From NCBI GenBank assembly GCA_015066975.1, contig SVNI01000010.1, positions 1-39,598 on the forward strand: a stretch of 39,598 bases of DNA, in the 5' to 3' direction. Made by a program: the position numbers and the translations under genes. This document shows positions 8,227-15,554 of this stretch, one piece after another. Position 1 is the first letter of the stretch. Each line of letters starts with the position of its first letter. Source of the stretch: Ruminococcus sp. Lineage in GTDB: Bacteria > Bacillota > Clostridia > Oscillospirales > Ruminococcaceae. The notes below the pieces were generated by a model that was not told where the DNA came from, did not search any database, and was given only the letters and a program-made list of their open reading frames with translations.

Positions 8227-9687
8227 ATGGGAAAACCTACTGGATTTTTAGAATATACACGCTGTCAGAATACGGATGTTCCGGTTCTGGAACGAATCGG
8301 GAATTATGAAGAACTGCATCAGCCCCTGCCGGAACATGTCCGGCAGGAACAGGCCGCAAGATGCATGGACTGCGGAGTGCCGTTCTGTCAGTCAGATTAT
8401 GGATGTCCGCTGCATAATTTAATTCCGGAGTGGAATGATTTGCTCTACCGGGGCGAATTCGAGACCGCTGTGAAGCGTCTGCTGATGACGAATAATTTTC
8501 CGGAATTTACGTCGAAAGTATGTCCGGCACTGTGTGAGTCAGCATGTATCTGCAATCTGCATGATATGCCTGTCACAAATCGGGATAATGAAAATTTCCT
8601 GATTGAACATGCATTTTCTTCCGGACTGATGCAGGCAAAAGCCCCGGCTGTCCGGAGCGGAAAGAAAGTCGCTGTCATCGGTTCAGGGCCTGCCGGACTG
8701 GCCGTTGCTGACCAGCTCAACAAAAGAGGCCATCTTGTGACCGTTTTTGAACGTTCCGACAGAATCGGCGGTCTGCTGATGTACGGCATCCCGAATATGA
8801 AGCTTGATAAATCCGTTATCGACAGGCGCGTGAAGCTCATGCAGGATGAAGGCGTTGTATTCCAGACCGGAATCAATATCGGAACAGATAAGAAAGCAGA
8901 AGAACTTCTGAAAAATTATGATGCTGTCATTCTGGCCTGCGGTGCTTCCAAGCCCAGAGATTTGCAGGTTTCCGGCCGGGAAGCAAAGGGCATTCACTTT
9001 GCTGTGGAATATCTCACATCTGCGACAAAAACGCTCCTGAACGGCGAAGACCCGGCAGAAGCCCCGATTTCTGCAAAAAATAAGAGAGTGATAATTGTCG
9101 GAGGCGGTGACACGGGAAATGACTGCGTAGCAACAGCCGTCCGTCAGGGGGCTGTTTCGGTTACACAGCTTGAAATGATGCCGAAACTTCCCGATTCCAG
9201 AGCCGAAAATAATCCCTATCCGGAATATCCGCGTATCTGCAAAACAGACTACGGTCAGCAGGAAGCAATCGCCGTTTTCGGTTCTGACCCAAGAATTTAT
9301 GAAACAACTGTCAAGAGTTTTCAGGCAGATGAAAATCAGAATCTGACATCTGTCGAATTAGTCAAAGTGCATTTTGAAGTTAATTCCCAAACTGGAAAAC
9401 GCGAGCTTATTGAGGGCGAAACATGGACTGTTGAAGCCGATTTGGTGCTTATTGCGGCCGGCTTTTTAGGCGCAGAAGCATATATTGCAGATGCATTCGG
9501 AGTCAGCCTGAATGCCCGCAGTCAGACAGAAACCCTTCCCGGAACGCATCAGACAGCCGTACCCGGTGTATTCACCGCCGGAGATATGCACAGAGGACAG
9601 TCTCTTGTTGTCCGGGCTATCGCTGACGGCCGTGCCGCCGCCAAAGATGTCGATTTGTATCTGATGGGCTATACCAATCTTCCATAA
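8227..9687 (+). CDS. gltD: Glutamate synthase small (beta) subunit
   Basis: The 486-residue product starts with MGKPTGFLEYTR, typical of GltD. N-terminal cysteines for two [4Fe-4S] clusters are present (CMDCGVPFC with a following YGC, and CPALCESACIC). An FAD-binding dinucleotide fold begins at VIGSGPAGLAV and an NADPH fold at IIVGGGDTGNDC; the C-terminal GVFTAGDMHRGQSLVV motif is the second FAD contact. It feeds electrons from NAD(P)H to the FMN of GltB. A GTG at 8218 is in frame, but the AAGGAGAG ribosome site (8211-8218) overlaps it, so ATG 8227 is chosen. It is the second gene of the gltBD operon and is followed by a strong terminator. Confidence 0.97.
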   Translation: MGKPTGFLEYTRCQNTDVPVLERIGNYEELHQPLPEHVRQEQAARCMDCGVPFCQSDYGCPLHNLIPEWNDLLYRGEFETAVKRLLMTNNFPEFTSKVCPALCESACICNLHDMPVTNRDNENFLIEHAFSSGLMQAKAPAVRSGKKVAVIGSGPAGLAVADQLNKRGHLVTVFERSDRIGGLLMYGIPNMKLDKSVIDRRVKLMQDEGVVFQTGINIGTDKKAEELLKNYDAVILACGASKPRDLQVSGREAKGIHFAVEYLTSATKTLLNGEDPAEAPISAKNKRVIIVGGGDTGNDCVATAVRQGAVSVTQLEMMPKLPDSRAENNPYPEYPRICKTDYGQQEAIAVFGSDPRIYETTVKSFQADENQNLTSVELVKVHFEVNSQTGKRELIEGETWTVEADLVLIAAGFLGAEAYIADAFGVSLNARSQTETLPGTHQTAVPGVFTAGDMHRGQSLVVRAIADGRAAAKDVDLYLMGYTNLP

Positions 9688-9733
9688 AGCAAAAAAATCT
9701 GTCTGTAGTGATTACAGACAGATTTTTGCTTTA
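9688..9733 (+). terminator. Bidirectional intrinsic terminator after gltD
   Basis: A 15-bp perfect stem, AAAAATCTGTCTGTA (9693-9707) with its complement (9713-9727), closes a 5-base loop. Runs of A before and T after the stem let it work on both strands. Confidence 0.85.
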
Positions 9734-9762
9734 AAAATTATGCAGAATATCTAAAAAAATAA

Positions 9763-9791
9763 TTGACTTTTTCCTGAAAATATGTTATACT
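9763..9791 (+). promoter_or_regulatory. Promoter pointing into the antisense strand of tRNA-Arg
   Basis: TTGACT (9763-9768), 17 bases, TATACT (9786-9791). It would start transcripts near 9798, right at the hairpin 9798-9827, and read antisense through the tRNA towards the lacI-type gene. No coding frame with a ribosome site follows closely. Function unknown. Confidence 0.5.
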
Positions 9792-9797
9792 AAATAA

Positions 9798-9827
9798 GGA
9801 CAGCTCTCAGAAATACGAGAGCTGTCC
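9798..9827 (-). terminator. Hairpin downstream of tRNA-Arg, likely its terminator
   Basis: GGACAGCTCTC (9798-9808) and GAGAGCTGTCC (9817-9827) form an 11-bp perfect stem with an 8-base loop. On the minus strand it lies three bases after the tRNA and is followed by a modest T-rich tract (TTATTTA). On the plus strand it would be the first thing transcribed from the promoter at 9763-9791. Confidence 0.6.
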
Positions 9828-9829
9828 AG

Positions 9830-9903
9830 TGTTCCTGAGGTGATTTGAACACCCGACCTACCGCTTAGGAGGCGGTCGCTCTATCCATCTGAGCTACAGA
9901 AAC
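9830..9903 (-). tRNA. tRNA-Arg (anticodon CCU)
   Basis: The minus strand folds as a 74-base cloverleaf. The acceptor GTTTCTG pairs with CAGGAAC (one G-T), discriminator A; the D stem is GCTC/GAGC; the anticodon stem is ACCGC/GCGGT around the loop CTCCTAA with anticodon CCT; the T arm is GGGTG/CACCT around TTCAAAT. The anticodon reads AGG (Arg). CCA is not encoded. A promoter lies upstream at 9927-9955. Confidence 0.95.
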
Positions 9904-9926
9904 ATGTGATTTGTGCTGTACTTCTT

Positions 9927-9955
9927 ATTATAGCACATCTTTCCGGAAATTGCAA
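9927..9955 (-). promoter_or_regulatory. Sigma-A promoter of tRNA-Arg
   Basis: On the minus strand TTGCAA (9950-9955), 17 bases, TATAAT (9927-9932). The tRNA 5' end is 24 bases past the -10 box, as expected for a short tRNA leader. Confidence 0.8.
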
Positions 9956-10118
9956 GCAAAATTTTCTGCTTTTTGTCAGATTTGTGCAATATGCCGGAAT
10001 GCCCTACATGAATGCGCCGTTTCAGAGCAGGAAATCAAGAACTTTCTGTGCACTTTGTCTGAAAAACAGACTAGTTACCGTTTTGTAACAAATAGGAAAT
10101 TCAGACATTTTTACTGAC

Positions 10119-10156
10119 ATTCTGCACAAAAATTGGACATTAATTTTGTGCAGAAT
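10119..10156. repeat. Inverted repeat upstream of the LacI-type gene (operator candidate)
   Basis: ATTCTGCACAAAAATT (10119-10134) is repeated inverted as AATTTTGTGCAGAAT (10142-10156), differing by one A, with a 7-base spacer. The left arm belongs to a 12-base direct repeat TGACATTCTGCA (10115-10126 and 10190-10201); the second copy covers the -35 box of the next promoter. The lack of a T tract argues against a terminator and for a protein-binding site. Confidence 0.6.
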
Positions 10157-10188
10157 ATTCAAGAAAAGTGAAAGAATGGTTTTTTGTA

Positions 10189-10217
10189 TTGACATTCTGC
10201 AAGATTTGGTGTATATT
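10189..10217 (+). promoter_or_regulatory. Promoter of the LacI-type regulator gene
   Basis: TTGACA (10189-10194), 17 bases, TATATT (10212-10217). The -35 box lies within a copy of TGACATTCTGCA, so binding there would block the promoter. It ends 45 bases before the chosen GTG start. Confidence 0.7.
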
Positions 10218-10262
10218 TATCTTAGTGAAGCAATTACCAGAGATGTAAATGAAGGTGTAACA

Positions 10263-11285
10263 GTGGTTTCAATTAAAGATATTGCTGAGGCCTGCGGCGT
10301 TTCTACTGCAACCGTCAGCAAGGCACTGAATGACCGTGATGATGTGAATCCGGCTACTAAAGAACGTGTGCAGGAAACTGCCAAACTGCTCGGCTATCTG
10401 CCAAATGCTATGGCAAGAGCACTCAAAACGAAAAAATCTTATAATATCGGCGTTCTTATGGTGGACAAGGCACAAAGCGGTCTGAAACATCATTATTTCT
10501 CCTCAATTCTTGACAGCTTCAAAGTTGTTATGGAACGCAACGGATATGATTTGACATTTATCAGTAATCAGATTGGCAATCAGACGTATTCTTACTATGA
10601 GCATTGTCAGTACCGGAATGTGGACGGGGTTCTTGCAGCCTGCGTGGATTTCCGCACACCGGAAATGCAGACGCTCCTGTCAAGTGATTTGCCTGTTGTC
10701 TCAATTGATTACGTTTCCGAAGACGGTTATACTGTCGCGTCGGATAATGCACAGGGTATCCGGGATGCTGTTTCCTATGCCATCCAGAGAGGCCATAAAG
10801 AAATTGCTTACATCTACGGTGATGATTCCCAGGTGACGGAAGTCCGCTGTGAGACATTCCGGAATATCCTGGCCGAGCATCATTGTAATGTCAGAAATCA
10901 GTTTATCCGTCAGGGAAAGTATTTAGCACCTGAAGTCGCCTATCGGCTGACACAGGAGCTCCTGACAGACGGCGAATGCAGGCCAAGCTGTATTTTATAT
11001 CCTGATGACATCTGCGCGATTGCCGGTATGGCGGCAATTACAGATAATCATCTGGAAGCTGGAAAAGATATTTCCGTGATTGGTTATGACGGCAATCCCA
11101 CATTGAGAATGCTCCGTCCCAATCTGACAACTATCCGGCAGGATACAGATGCAATGGGGCTGAAATCTGCAGAACTGATGCTGAAACTGCTCCGCAAAGA
11201 GCATATCGCGCCGACAGAACGGGTCACTTACTGTAAAGGACAGCTTCTGGAGGGCGAAACAGTAGCACAGCTTGAAGAGCTGTAA
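10263..11285 (+). CDS. LacI/GalR family transcriptional regulator
   Basis: The 340-residue product begins with the LacI-type helix-turn-helix (VSIKDIAEACGVSTATVSKALN), the hinge (AMARALKTKKSYNIGVLM) and a periplasmic-binding-protein-like effector domain ending with DISVIGYDGNP and LTTIRQD. Such proteins bind palindromic operators and respond to sugars or sugar derivatives. The frame is open far upstream, but those residues are not regulator-like; GTG 10263 directly precedes the HTH and has GAAGGTG six bases upstream. It lies 68 bases before the sugar-binding lipoprotein gene on the same strand, so it most likely controls that importer. The repeats upstream of it suggest autoregulation. The effector cannot be read from the sequence. 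Confidence 0.92.
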   Translation: MVSIKDIAEACGVSTATVSKALNDRDDVNPATKERVQETAKLLGYLPNAMARALKTKKSYNIGVLMVDKAQSGLKHHYFSSILDSFKVVMERNGYDLTFISNQIGNQTYSYYEHCQYRNVDGVLAACVDFRTPEMQTLLSSDLPVVSIDYVSEDGYTVASDNAQGIRDAVSYAIQRGHKEIAYIYGDDSQVTEVRCETFRNILAEHHCNVRNQFIRQGKYLAPEVAYRLTQELLTDGECRPSCILYPDDICAIAGMAAITDNHLEAGKDISVIGYDGNPTLRMLRPNLTTIRQDTDAMGLKSAELMLKLLRKEHIAPTERVTYCKGQLLEGETVAQLEEL

Positions 11286-11300
11286 AAAATCATCTCGCTT

Positions 11301-11326
11301 ATTATATTTCAAAAGGGAAATATAAT
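11301..11326. repeat. Perfect inverted repeat between regulator and importer genes
   Basis: ATTATATTTC (11301-11310) and GAAATATAAT (11317-11326) form a perfect 10-bp inverted repeat with a 6-base spacer, 27 bases before the lipoprotein ATG. It could be an operator, an mRNA-stabilising hairpin, or contain a -10 box (TATAAT at 11321-11326, with only a weak CTTATT -35). These cannot be told apart by eye. Confidence 0.55.
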
Positions 11327-11353
11327 AGATATATCTTAAGGAGGAAAATACCA

Positions 11354-12820
11354 ATGAGCAAATTAACAAGAACACTGGCACTGCTGGCATCTATCGCAGT
11401 TGTATCTACTGCATTTGTAGCTTGCGGCGGCGGCACAGAATCTACAACAAGCACACCGGCTGCTAACAACACAGCAAGCACTGCTGACAATGCAGCAGAA
11501 GGTGGCGACGCTTCTACAGCAGAAGGCGGCGACGCTTCCACAGCAGAAGGCGGCGATGCTTCCACAGCAGAAGAAGGCGGCAACGCTTCTACAGCAGGCG
11601 GCGAAATTTCCCTGCCCGATACTGACGATACTCTGACTATCGTTTGCTGGACAGACTCCGACCTCGCTAACATGTTTGACATCTACACACCTGTAAACGG
11701 TGCAACTCCTGTATTCCAGAAGTGCGGCGGTAACGGTGGTGAAGCTTCTACAGAATACGCTAACTACCTGAACAGTGGCGACGACGTTGACCTGTTCGTT
11801 GCAGAAGCCGGCTGGATTCTCAACTACATCAACGATGATGCTTTCTCCGCTCCGCTCGAATCCCTGGGCATTTCCACTGCTGACTATGCAGACGCTTATC
11901 AGTACACTGTTGAAATCGGTACAGACAACAACGGCGTTCTGAAAGGTGCTTCCTGGCAGGCTGCAGCAGGCGGCTGGGCTTATAACACAGACCTCGCTAA
12001 GGAATATCTGGGCGTAGAATCTCCCGAAGATATGCAGGCTAAGGTAGCTGACTGGGATTCTTTCGCAGCAACAGCTCAGGAACTGCATGATGCTACAAAC
12101 GGTGATGTTTATATGACTGCTTCTCTCGGCGGTCTGTGGCAGGCATTCTCCACAGCCAAGAACGCAGCATGGGTATCCGGCACAACCATCAATACTGATG
12201 TTGCTAAGGAATTCACCGAAATGGCTAAGACCTATGTTGACAACGGCTATGTAGACCCGTCTGTTGAACAGTGGGGCACAGAATGGCAGAACTATGGTAA
12301 GGACAAGAAGGCTCTCGGCTACTTCTTCTCCACATGGTGTCTCGGCGAAGGTGCACAGCTCGAACAGAACTGTGGCAGCGAAGGTAACTGGGCTCTCGTA
12401 AACGGTCCTCAGGAATACTTCTGGGGCGGTTCTTGGCTCTGCGTATCCCCGAACTGCAACACTGCTACAGAAGCAGCTAACTTTGTAAGAACATTCACAT
12501 GCAATGCTGATACAATGGAAGAATATGCTCTGTATTCCGGTGACTTTGCTAACAACAAGGTTGCTATGGACAAGATTGTTGCTGATGCTTCTAACTCCAA
12601 TCCGCTGCTCGGCGGTCAGGACCAGTTCGCTGTTCTCGCTGACGTAGCTGCTGGCATCAAGATGAGCGATTCTATCACAAAGTATGACCAGAGTCTGAAG
12701 GACGCATTCCTGAATGCTCTGCTGACTGCTATGAAGAGCGACCCCTCTACTGATGCAGATACTATCATTTCCAACTTCACAAATGATGCAATCGCATCTA
12801 ACTCTGACCTGAATGCATAA
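11354..12820 (+). CDS. Sugar ABC transporter substrate-binding lipoprotein (CUT1 type)
   Basis: The 488-residue product has a lipoprotein signal peptide with Cys24 in FVAC, a low-complexity Ala/Ser/Thr/Gly/Glu stalk (about 25-83) with repeats of AEGGDAST, and a large extracellular solute-binding domain starting at DTLTIVCWTDSD. It ends at NSDLNA. Tryptophan and aromatic residues are frequent, as in sugar-binding proteins, but the substrate is not evident. AAGGAGG lies eight to nine bases before the ATG. Codon use is strongly restricted (AAC, GCT, CTG, GAA) compared with neighbours, suggesting high expression. Two permease genes follow; the 127-base gap with a hairpin between this gene and the permeases is typical where the binding protein is made in excess. 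Confidence 0.92.
   Translation: MSKLTRTLALLASIAVVSTAFVACGGGTESTTSTPAANNTASTADNAAEGGDASTAEGGDASTAEGGDASTAEEGGNASTAGGEISLPDTDDTLTIVCWTDSDLANMFDIYTPVNGATPVFQKCGGNGGEASTEYANYLNSGDDVDLFVAEAGWILNYINDDAFSAPLESLGISTADYADAYQYTVEIGTDNNGVLKGASWQAAAGGWAYNTDLAKEYLGVESPEDMQAKVADWDSFAATAQELHDATNGDVYMTASLGGLWQAFSTAKNAAWVSGTTINTDVAKEFTEMAKTYVDNGYVDPSVEQWGTEWQNYGKDKKALGYFFSTWCLGEGAQLEQNCGSEGNWALVNGPQEYFWGGSWLCVSPNCNTATEAANFVRTFTCNADTMEEYALYSGDFANNKVAMDKIVADASNSNPLLGGQDQFAVLADVAAGIKMSDSITKYDQSLKDAFLNALLTAMKSDPSTDADTIISNFTNDAIASNSDLNA
11495..11593 (+). repeat. 24-bp tandem repeat in the lipoprotein stalk
   Basis: Three 24-bp units (11495-11518, 11519-11542, 11543-11566) encode AEGGDAST, followed by a 27-bp variant (11567-11593) encoding AEEGGNAST. 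The units differ at a few third positions. The repeat only affects the flexible stalk between membrane anchor and binding domain and could vary in copy number. Confidence 0.85.
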
Positions 12821-12874
12821 TCTGTAACAGGCAGATTGTGACTGTAAAAGTTTAAAAAAATATATACAGCCTGT

Positions 12875-12893
12875 GGGGGCAGAGTATGCCCTC
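12875..12893 (+). other. Stem-loop between binding-protein and permease genes
   Basis: GGGGGCA (12875-12881) and TGCCCTC (12887-12893) form a 7-bp stem (one G-T) with a 5-base loop and no T tract. Likely an mRNA stem that stabilises the upstream lipoprotein message or reduces read-through to the permeases. Confidence 0.5.
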
Positions 12894-12947
12894 ATAGGCA
12901 GTATGTCGTATCTGTTAATTATTTAATTTTTGAGAGGGTGAAAAGTA

Positions 12948-13976
12948 ATGGCGTCTGCAGCTCAAAGCCGCATTAAATCCATTAGCTATGCCAAATACGG
13001 ATATATGTTTATTGCACCTTTTTTCCTTGTGTATTGCTTTTTCCAGATTTGGCCGTTAATTTACACATTTATTCTGTCGTTCAAGGGCAACCAGTCCAAC
13101 AATGCCGCATGGGTAGGCATAGATAACTATACCACTATTCTGTTTGGACAGGGTTCTGCCGCCGGTGCTATGGCAACTCATGAAGAATTCGTCAAGGCAC
13201 TGGGAAACACTTTCGTTCTTTGGTTCGGTAACTTTATTCCGCAGATTCTTCTTTCTCTTCTGCTGGCAGTATGGTTTACTGATGCCAAGCTGAAACTTCC
13301 GGGCAAGGGCTTCTTCAAAGTAGTAATGTACATGCCGAATATCATTACGGCTGCTTCTGTTGCTGCTCTGTATGTAAACCTGTTCGGTGACTCTAAATAT
13401 TATTTCGTCAATGCTACCCTGATGAATATGGGTATGGCAGAGCCGATTAAATTCGTAACTGACCCGACTATTTCCAAAGTAATGGTTATGTTCATTCAGA
13501 CATGGCTGTGGTTTGGTAATACAATGATTATGCTGATGTCCGGTATTCTGGGTATCGCTCCCGACCTGTACGAAGCTGCTGATATCGATGGTGCAAACTC
13601 CACACAGCAGTTCTTCAATATCACACTGCCTCTGTTGCAACCCATCATGGTTTACACACTCGTTACTTCCATGATTGGTGGTCTCCAGATGTTTGACCTG
13701 CCTTACCTGTACCATCAGGGCGCAAACTTCTCCAAAGAACTGGAAACCGTTGCAGTTTACATCTACTACAACTTCAATAAGGGTACTGTTGACCAGGCGA
13801 ACTATGGCTATGCCGGTGCTGCCTCGATTATCATCTTTGCAATTACTGCCATTCTTGGTTCTATCACGTTCTACACTAACCGTGACAAGGATGAAATCGC
13901 CAAGAAGAAACAGCGCAAGAGAGCTGAAAAGCAGCAGAAGGCTAAGGCAAAGCAGGGAGGAGGTCTTTCTATATGA
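12948..13976 (+). CDS. Sugar ABC transporter permease (MalF/UgpA type)
   Basis: The 342-residue product has about six membrane segments and the binding-protein-dependent transport inner-membrane domain, with the EAA loop reading EAADIDGANSTQQFFNITLP, which contacts the ATPase. The opening KYGYMFIAPFFLVYCFFQIWP is typical of the first permease of CUT1 importers. GAGAGGGTG lies upstream of the ATG. The C-terminus is unusually basic (KKKQRKRAEKQQKAKAKQ). The stop overlaps the start of the next permease by four bases, so the two are translationally coupled and probably form a heterodimer. Confidence 0.93.
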   Translation: MASAAQSRIKSISYAKYGYMFIAPFFLVYCFFQIWPLIYTFILSFKGNQSNNAAWVGIDNYTTILFGQGSAAGAMATHEEFVKALGNTFVLWFGNFIPQILLSLLLAVWFTDAKLKLPGKGFFKVVMYMPNIITAASVAALYVNLFGDSKYYFVNATLMNMGMAEPIKFVTDPTISKVMVMFIQTWLWFGNTMIMLMSGILGIAPDLYEAADIDGANSTQQFFNITLPLLQPIMVYTLVTSMIGGLQMFDLPYLYHQGANFSKELETVAVYIYYNFNKGTVDQANYGYAGAASIIIFAITAILGSITFYTNRDKDEIAKKKQRKRAEKQQKAKAKQGGGLSI

Positions 13977-14902
13977 GTATGCCCGGACAGGCTGGCTCAA
14001 GTGATGCCGGTTACCAGAGAAAGATTAAGATTAAATCAGGTGCTATTATGGCAGTATGCATTCTGCTGACATTGGTTTGCCTTGTGCCGATTTACATCTT
14101 GATTGTCAATTCTACACATACACACACAGCACTTTCAGAAAATCCGTCCCGTTTCTTCTTTGGCGGTGCACTGGGTTCTAATCTGAATACCCTGCTGAAC
14201 AAGCTTCCTGCGGATGCAGGCAAGGCCCTGACTCGTGTCGCACGTCAGTATTCCGGTACATTTGCAATCGGAAAAGGTTATCTGAACAGCCTTATCATTG
14301 CAGGCTGCACCACTGGTCTGACAGTATTCTTCTCTGCCATGACCGCATATGGTATTGTTGTTTATGATTTCAAGCTGAAAAGTGCCGCTTATACTTTCAT
14401 TATCGGCGTTATGATGATTCCTGTACAGGTATCTTCTGCCGGTTTTGTAAGATTCATGTACTCTCTGGGATTAATCAACAACTTCATTCCGCTGATTATC
14501 CCGGCAATTGCCGCACCTGCGGTTATCTTCTACATGCATTCCTACATGAAATCCAGTTTCCCGCTGGCTATCGTAGAAGCTGCCAGAATTGACGGATGCA
14601 GTGAATTCCGTACTTTCATCACCATTTCTATTCCGATGATGAAGCCGGCTATCGCTGTACAGGCTATTTTCGCATTCGTTGCAAACTGGAACAACTACTA
14701 TACTCAGAACATGATTCTGAAAAATGATAACATGAAGACAATTCCTATCATGGTATCCAACGTACTGGCATTCGACAAGAACGTGGATTACGGCGTAAAC
14801 TATCTGTGTATTACACTGTCTATTCTGCCTATCGTTATTGTATACTTTGCTCTGTCCAAGTACATCGTTGGCGGTGTAGCTTTGGGCGGTGTTAAGGAAT
14901 AA
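13973..14902 (+). CDS. Sugar ABC transporter permease (MalG/UgpE type)
   Basis: The 309-residue partner permease has six membrane segments and the EAA loop EAARIDGCSEFRTFITISIP. It opens with a 25-30-residue hydrophilic stretch before the first helix, and has the characteristic MalG-type LVCLVPIYILIVNSTH start and NWNNYYTQN between the last helices. AGGAGG lies upstream within the preceding gene and the ATG overlaps its stop. It is the last gene of the importer operon; a strong terminator follows and no ATPase gene is present. Confidence 0.93.
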   Translation: MSMPGQAGSSDAGYQRKIKIKSGAIMAVCILLTLVCLVPIYILIVNSTHTHTALSENPSRFFFGGALGSNLNTLLNKLPADAGKALTRVARQYSGTFAIGKGYLNSLIIAGCTTGLTVFFSAMTAYGIVVYDFKLKSAAYTFIIGVMMIPVQVSSAGFVRFMYSLGLINNFIPLIIPAIAAPAVIFYMHSYMKSSFPLAIVEAARIDGCSEFRTFITISIPMMKPAIAVQAIFAFVANWNNYYTQNMILKNDNMKTIPIMVSNVLAFDKNVDYGVNYLCITLSILPIVIVYFALSKYIVGGVALGGVKE

Positions 14903-14950
14903 TTCTTTCAGGGAATTATTTCCGGAATGCAGAACATCTGAAAAAAATTT

Positions 14951-14979
14951 ACCGCCTGTCGGCTGACAGGCGGTTTTTT
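14951..14979. terminator. Bidirectional terminator of the importer operon
   Basis: ACCGCCTGTC (14951-14960) and GACAGGCGGT (14965-14974) form a perfect 10-bp stem with a GGCT loop and six Ts. On the other strand it lies at the stop codon of the convergent gene (14978-15529) and is followed by seven Ts. Confidence 0.92.
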
Positions 14980-15529
14980 ATGATTTTCGTGGCTGATAAC
15001 AGCCAATCAGTGTATCATCAGGAATCCGGAGACTGTTGATAATTTCTTTCTGTTCGCTTTCGGTGACAGGATGAATTTCATCCGGCGTGATTTCCGTTTT
15101 TGACCAGAGGACATAGTCAGCAGACCAGTTTTCTTTCAGGACAATTACATAAAAGCCGGCATCAGCAGAAATAAACTGATGAATATAATATTCCGGGGTA
15201 TTTTCTTCCGGCTGATGCGAAAAATCTCCCATGATGATTTCAGGCTGTTCTTCTGGCAGAAGTTTTTTTCCCTTCAGCAGAACGACTCCGTTCTGAAATG
15301 CATTGCAGATTTGCTTTGCATTGGAATCTGCTGCAGGAATGAAGCTTTTCGCCTGAAAACGGTACACCAGATATGAAATATATCCGCCGGCTGTGAACAG
15401 AACTATCAGCACACAAATACCGATAATTCGGGTTTTCTTTTTTTCTTCCTGAGAACGCCCTACAGGAGAAGCCTTGTCAATTGCGAAACCAATCAAAACA
15501 ATTTCCAGCAGAATGATGAGCATAAACAT
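14978..15529 (-). CDS. Membrane-anchored protein of unknown function, paralogue A of a three-member local family
   Basis: The product has 183 residues. Two hydrophobic segments (about 1-17 and 35-56, ICVLIVLFTAGGYISYLVY) flank a charged stretch; the rest is predicted extracellular. I do not recognise a named family. The C-terminal part matches the proteins at 18341-18922 and 21456-21980: an NAKQICNAFQN segment, then FYVIVLKEN, DYVLWSKTEITPDEIHP, EQKEI and a final IGCY. The post-membrane helix starting with NAK resembles the ectodomain start of pilin-like Ruminococcus proteins, but no prepilin peptidase site is seen. GGGAG precedes the ATG. It lies 25 bases downstream of the topoisomerase gene, probably in one transcript. 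Confidence 0.75.
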   Translation of the reverse strand: MFMLIILLEIVLIGFAIDKASPVGRSQEEKKKTRIIGICVLIVLFTAGGYISYLVYRFQAKSFIPAADSNAKQICNAFQNGVVLLKGKKLLPEEQPEIIMGDFSHQPEENTPEYYIHQFISADAGFYVIVLKENWSADYVLWSKTEITPDEIHPVTESEQKEIINSLRIPDDTLIGCYQPRKS

Positions 15530-15554
15530 AAGCTTCTCCCTCCGGGATGCATTG

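Larger units (their letters stand above)
9904..10262. other. Intergenic regulatory region between tRNA-Arg and the LacI-type gene
   Basis: These 359 bases contain the tRNA promoter (9927-9955), a strong inverted repeat (10119-10156), a promoter (10189-10217) and repeated TGACATTCTGCA / TGCAGAATAT motifs. Two short plus-strand frames (about 60 and 68 codons, 9906-10117) have no ribosome sites or recognisable sequence and are not called. Otherwise AT-rich and apparently non-coding. Confidence 0.6.

Noticed and set aside
10074-10089. GTTAC-6-GTAAC short inverted repeat
   Set aside because: Only 5-bp arms in AT-rich DNA; expected by chance.
9906-10117. Two overlapping 60-68-codon frames between tRNA-Arg and the LacI-type gene
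   Set aside because: No ribosome binding site, they overlap the tRNA promoter, and the sequence shows no recognisable features.
11363-12895. A 510-codon open frame on the minus strand across the sugar-binding lipoprotein gene
   Set aside because: It mirrors the real gene in antisense; the strong codon bias of the lipoprotein gene removes stop codons on the other strand. No ribosome site and a Cys/Ser-rich, unprotein-like sequence.
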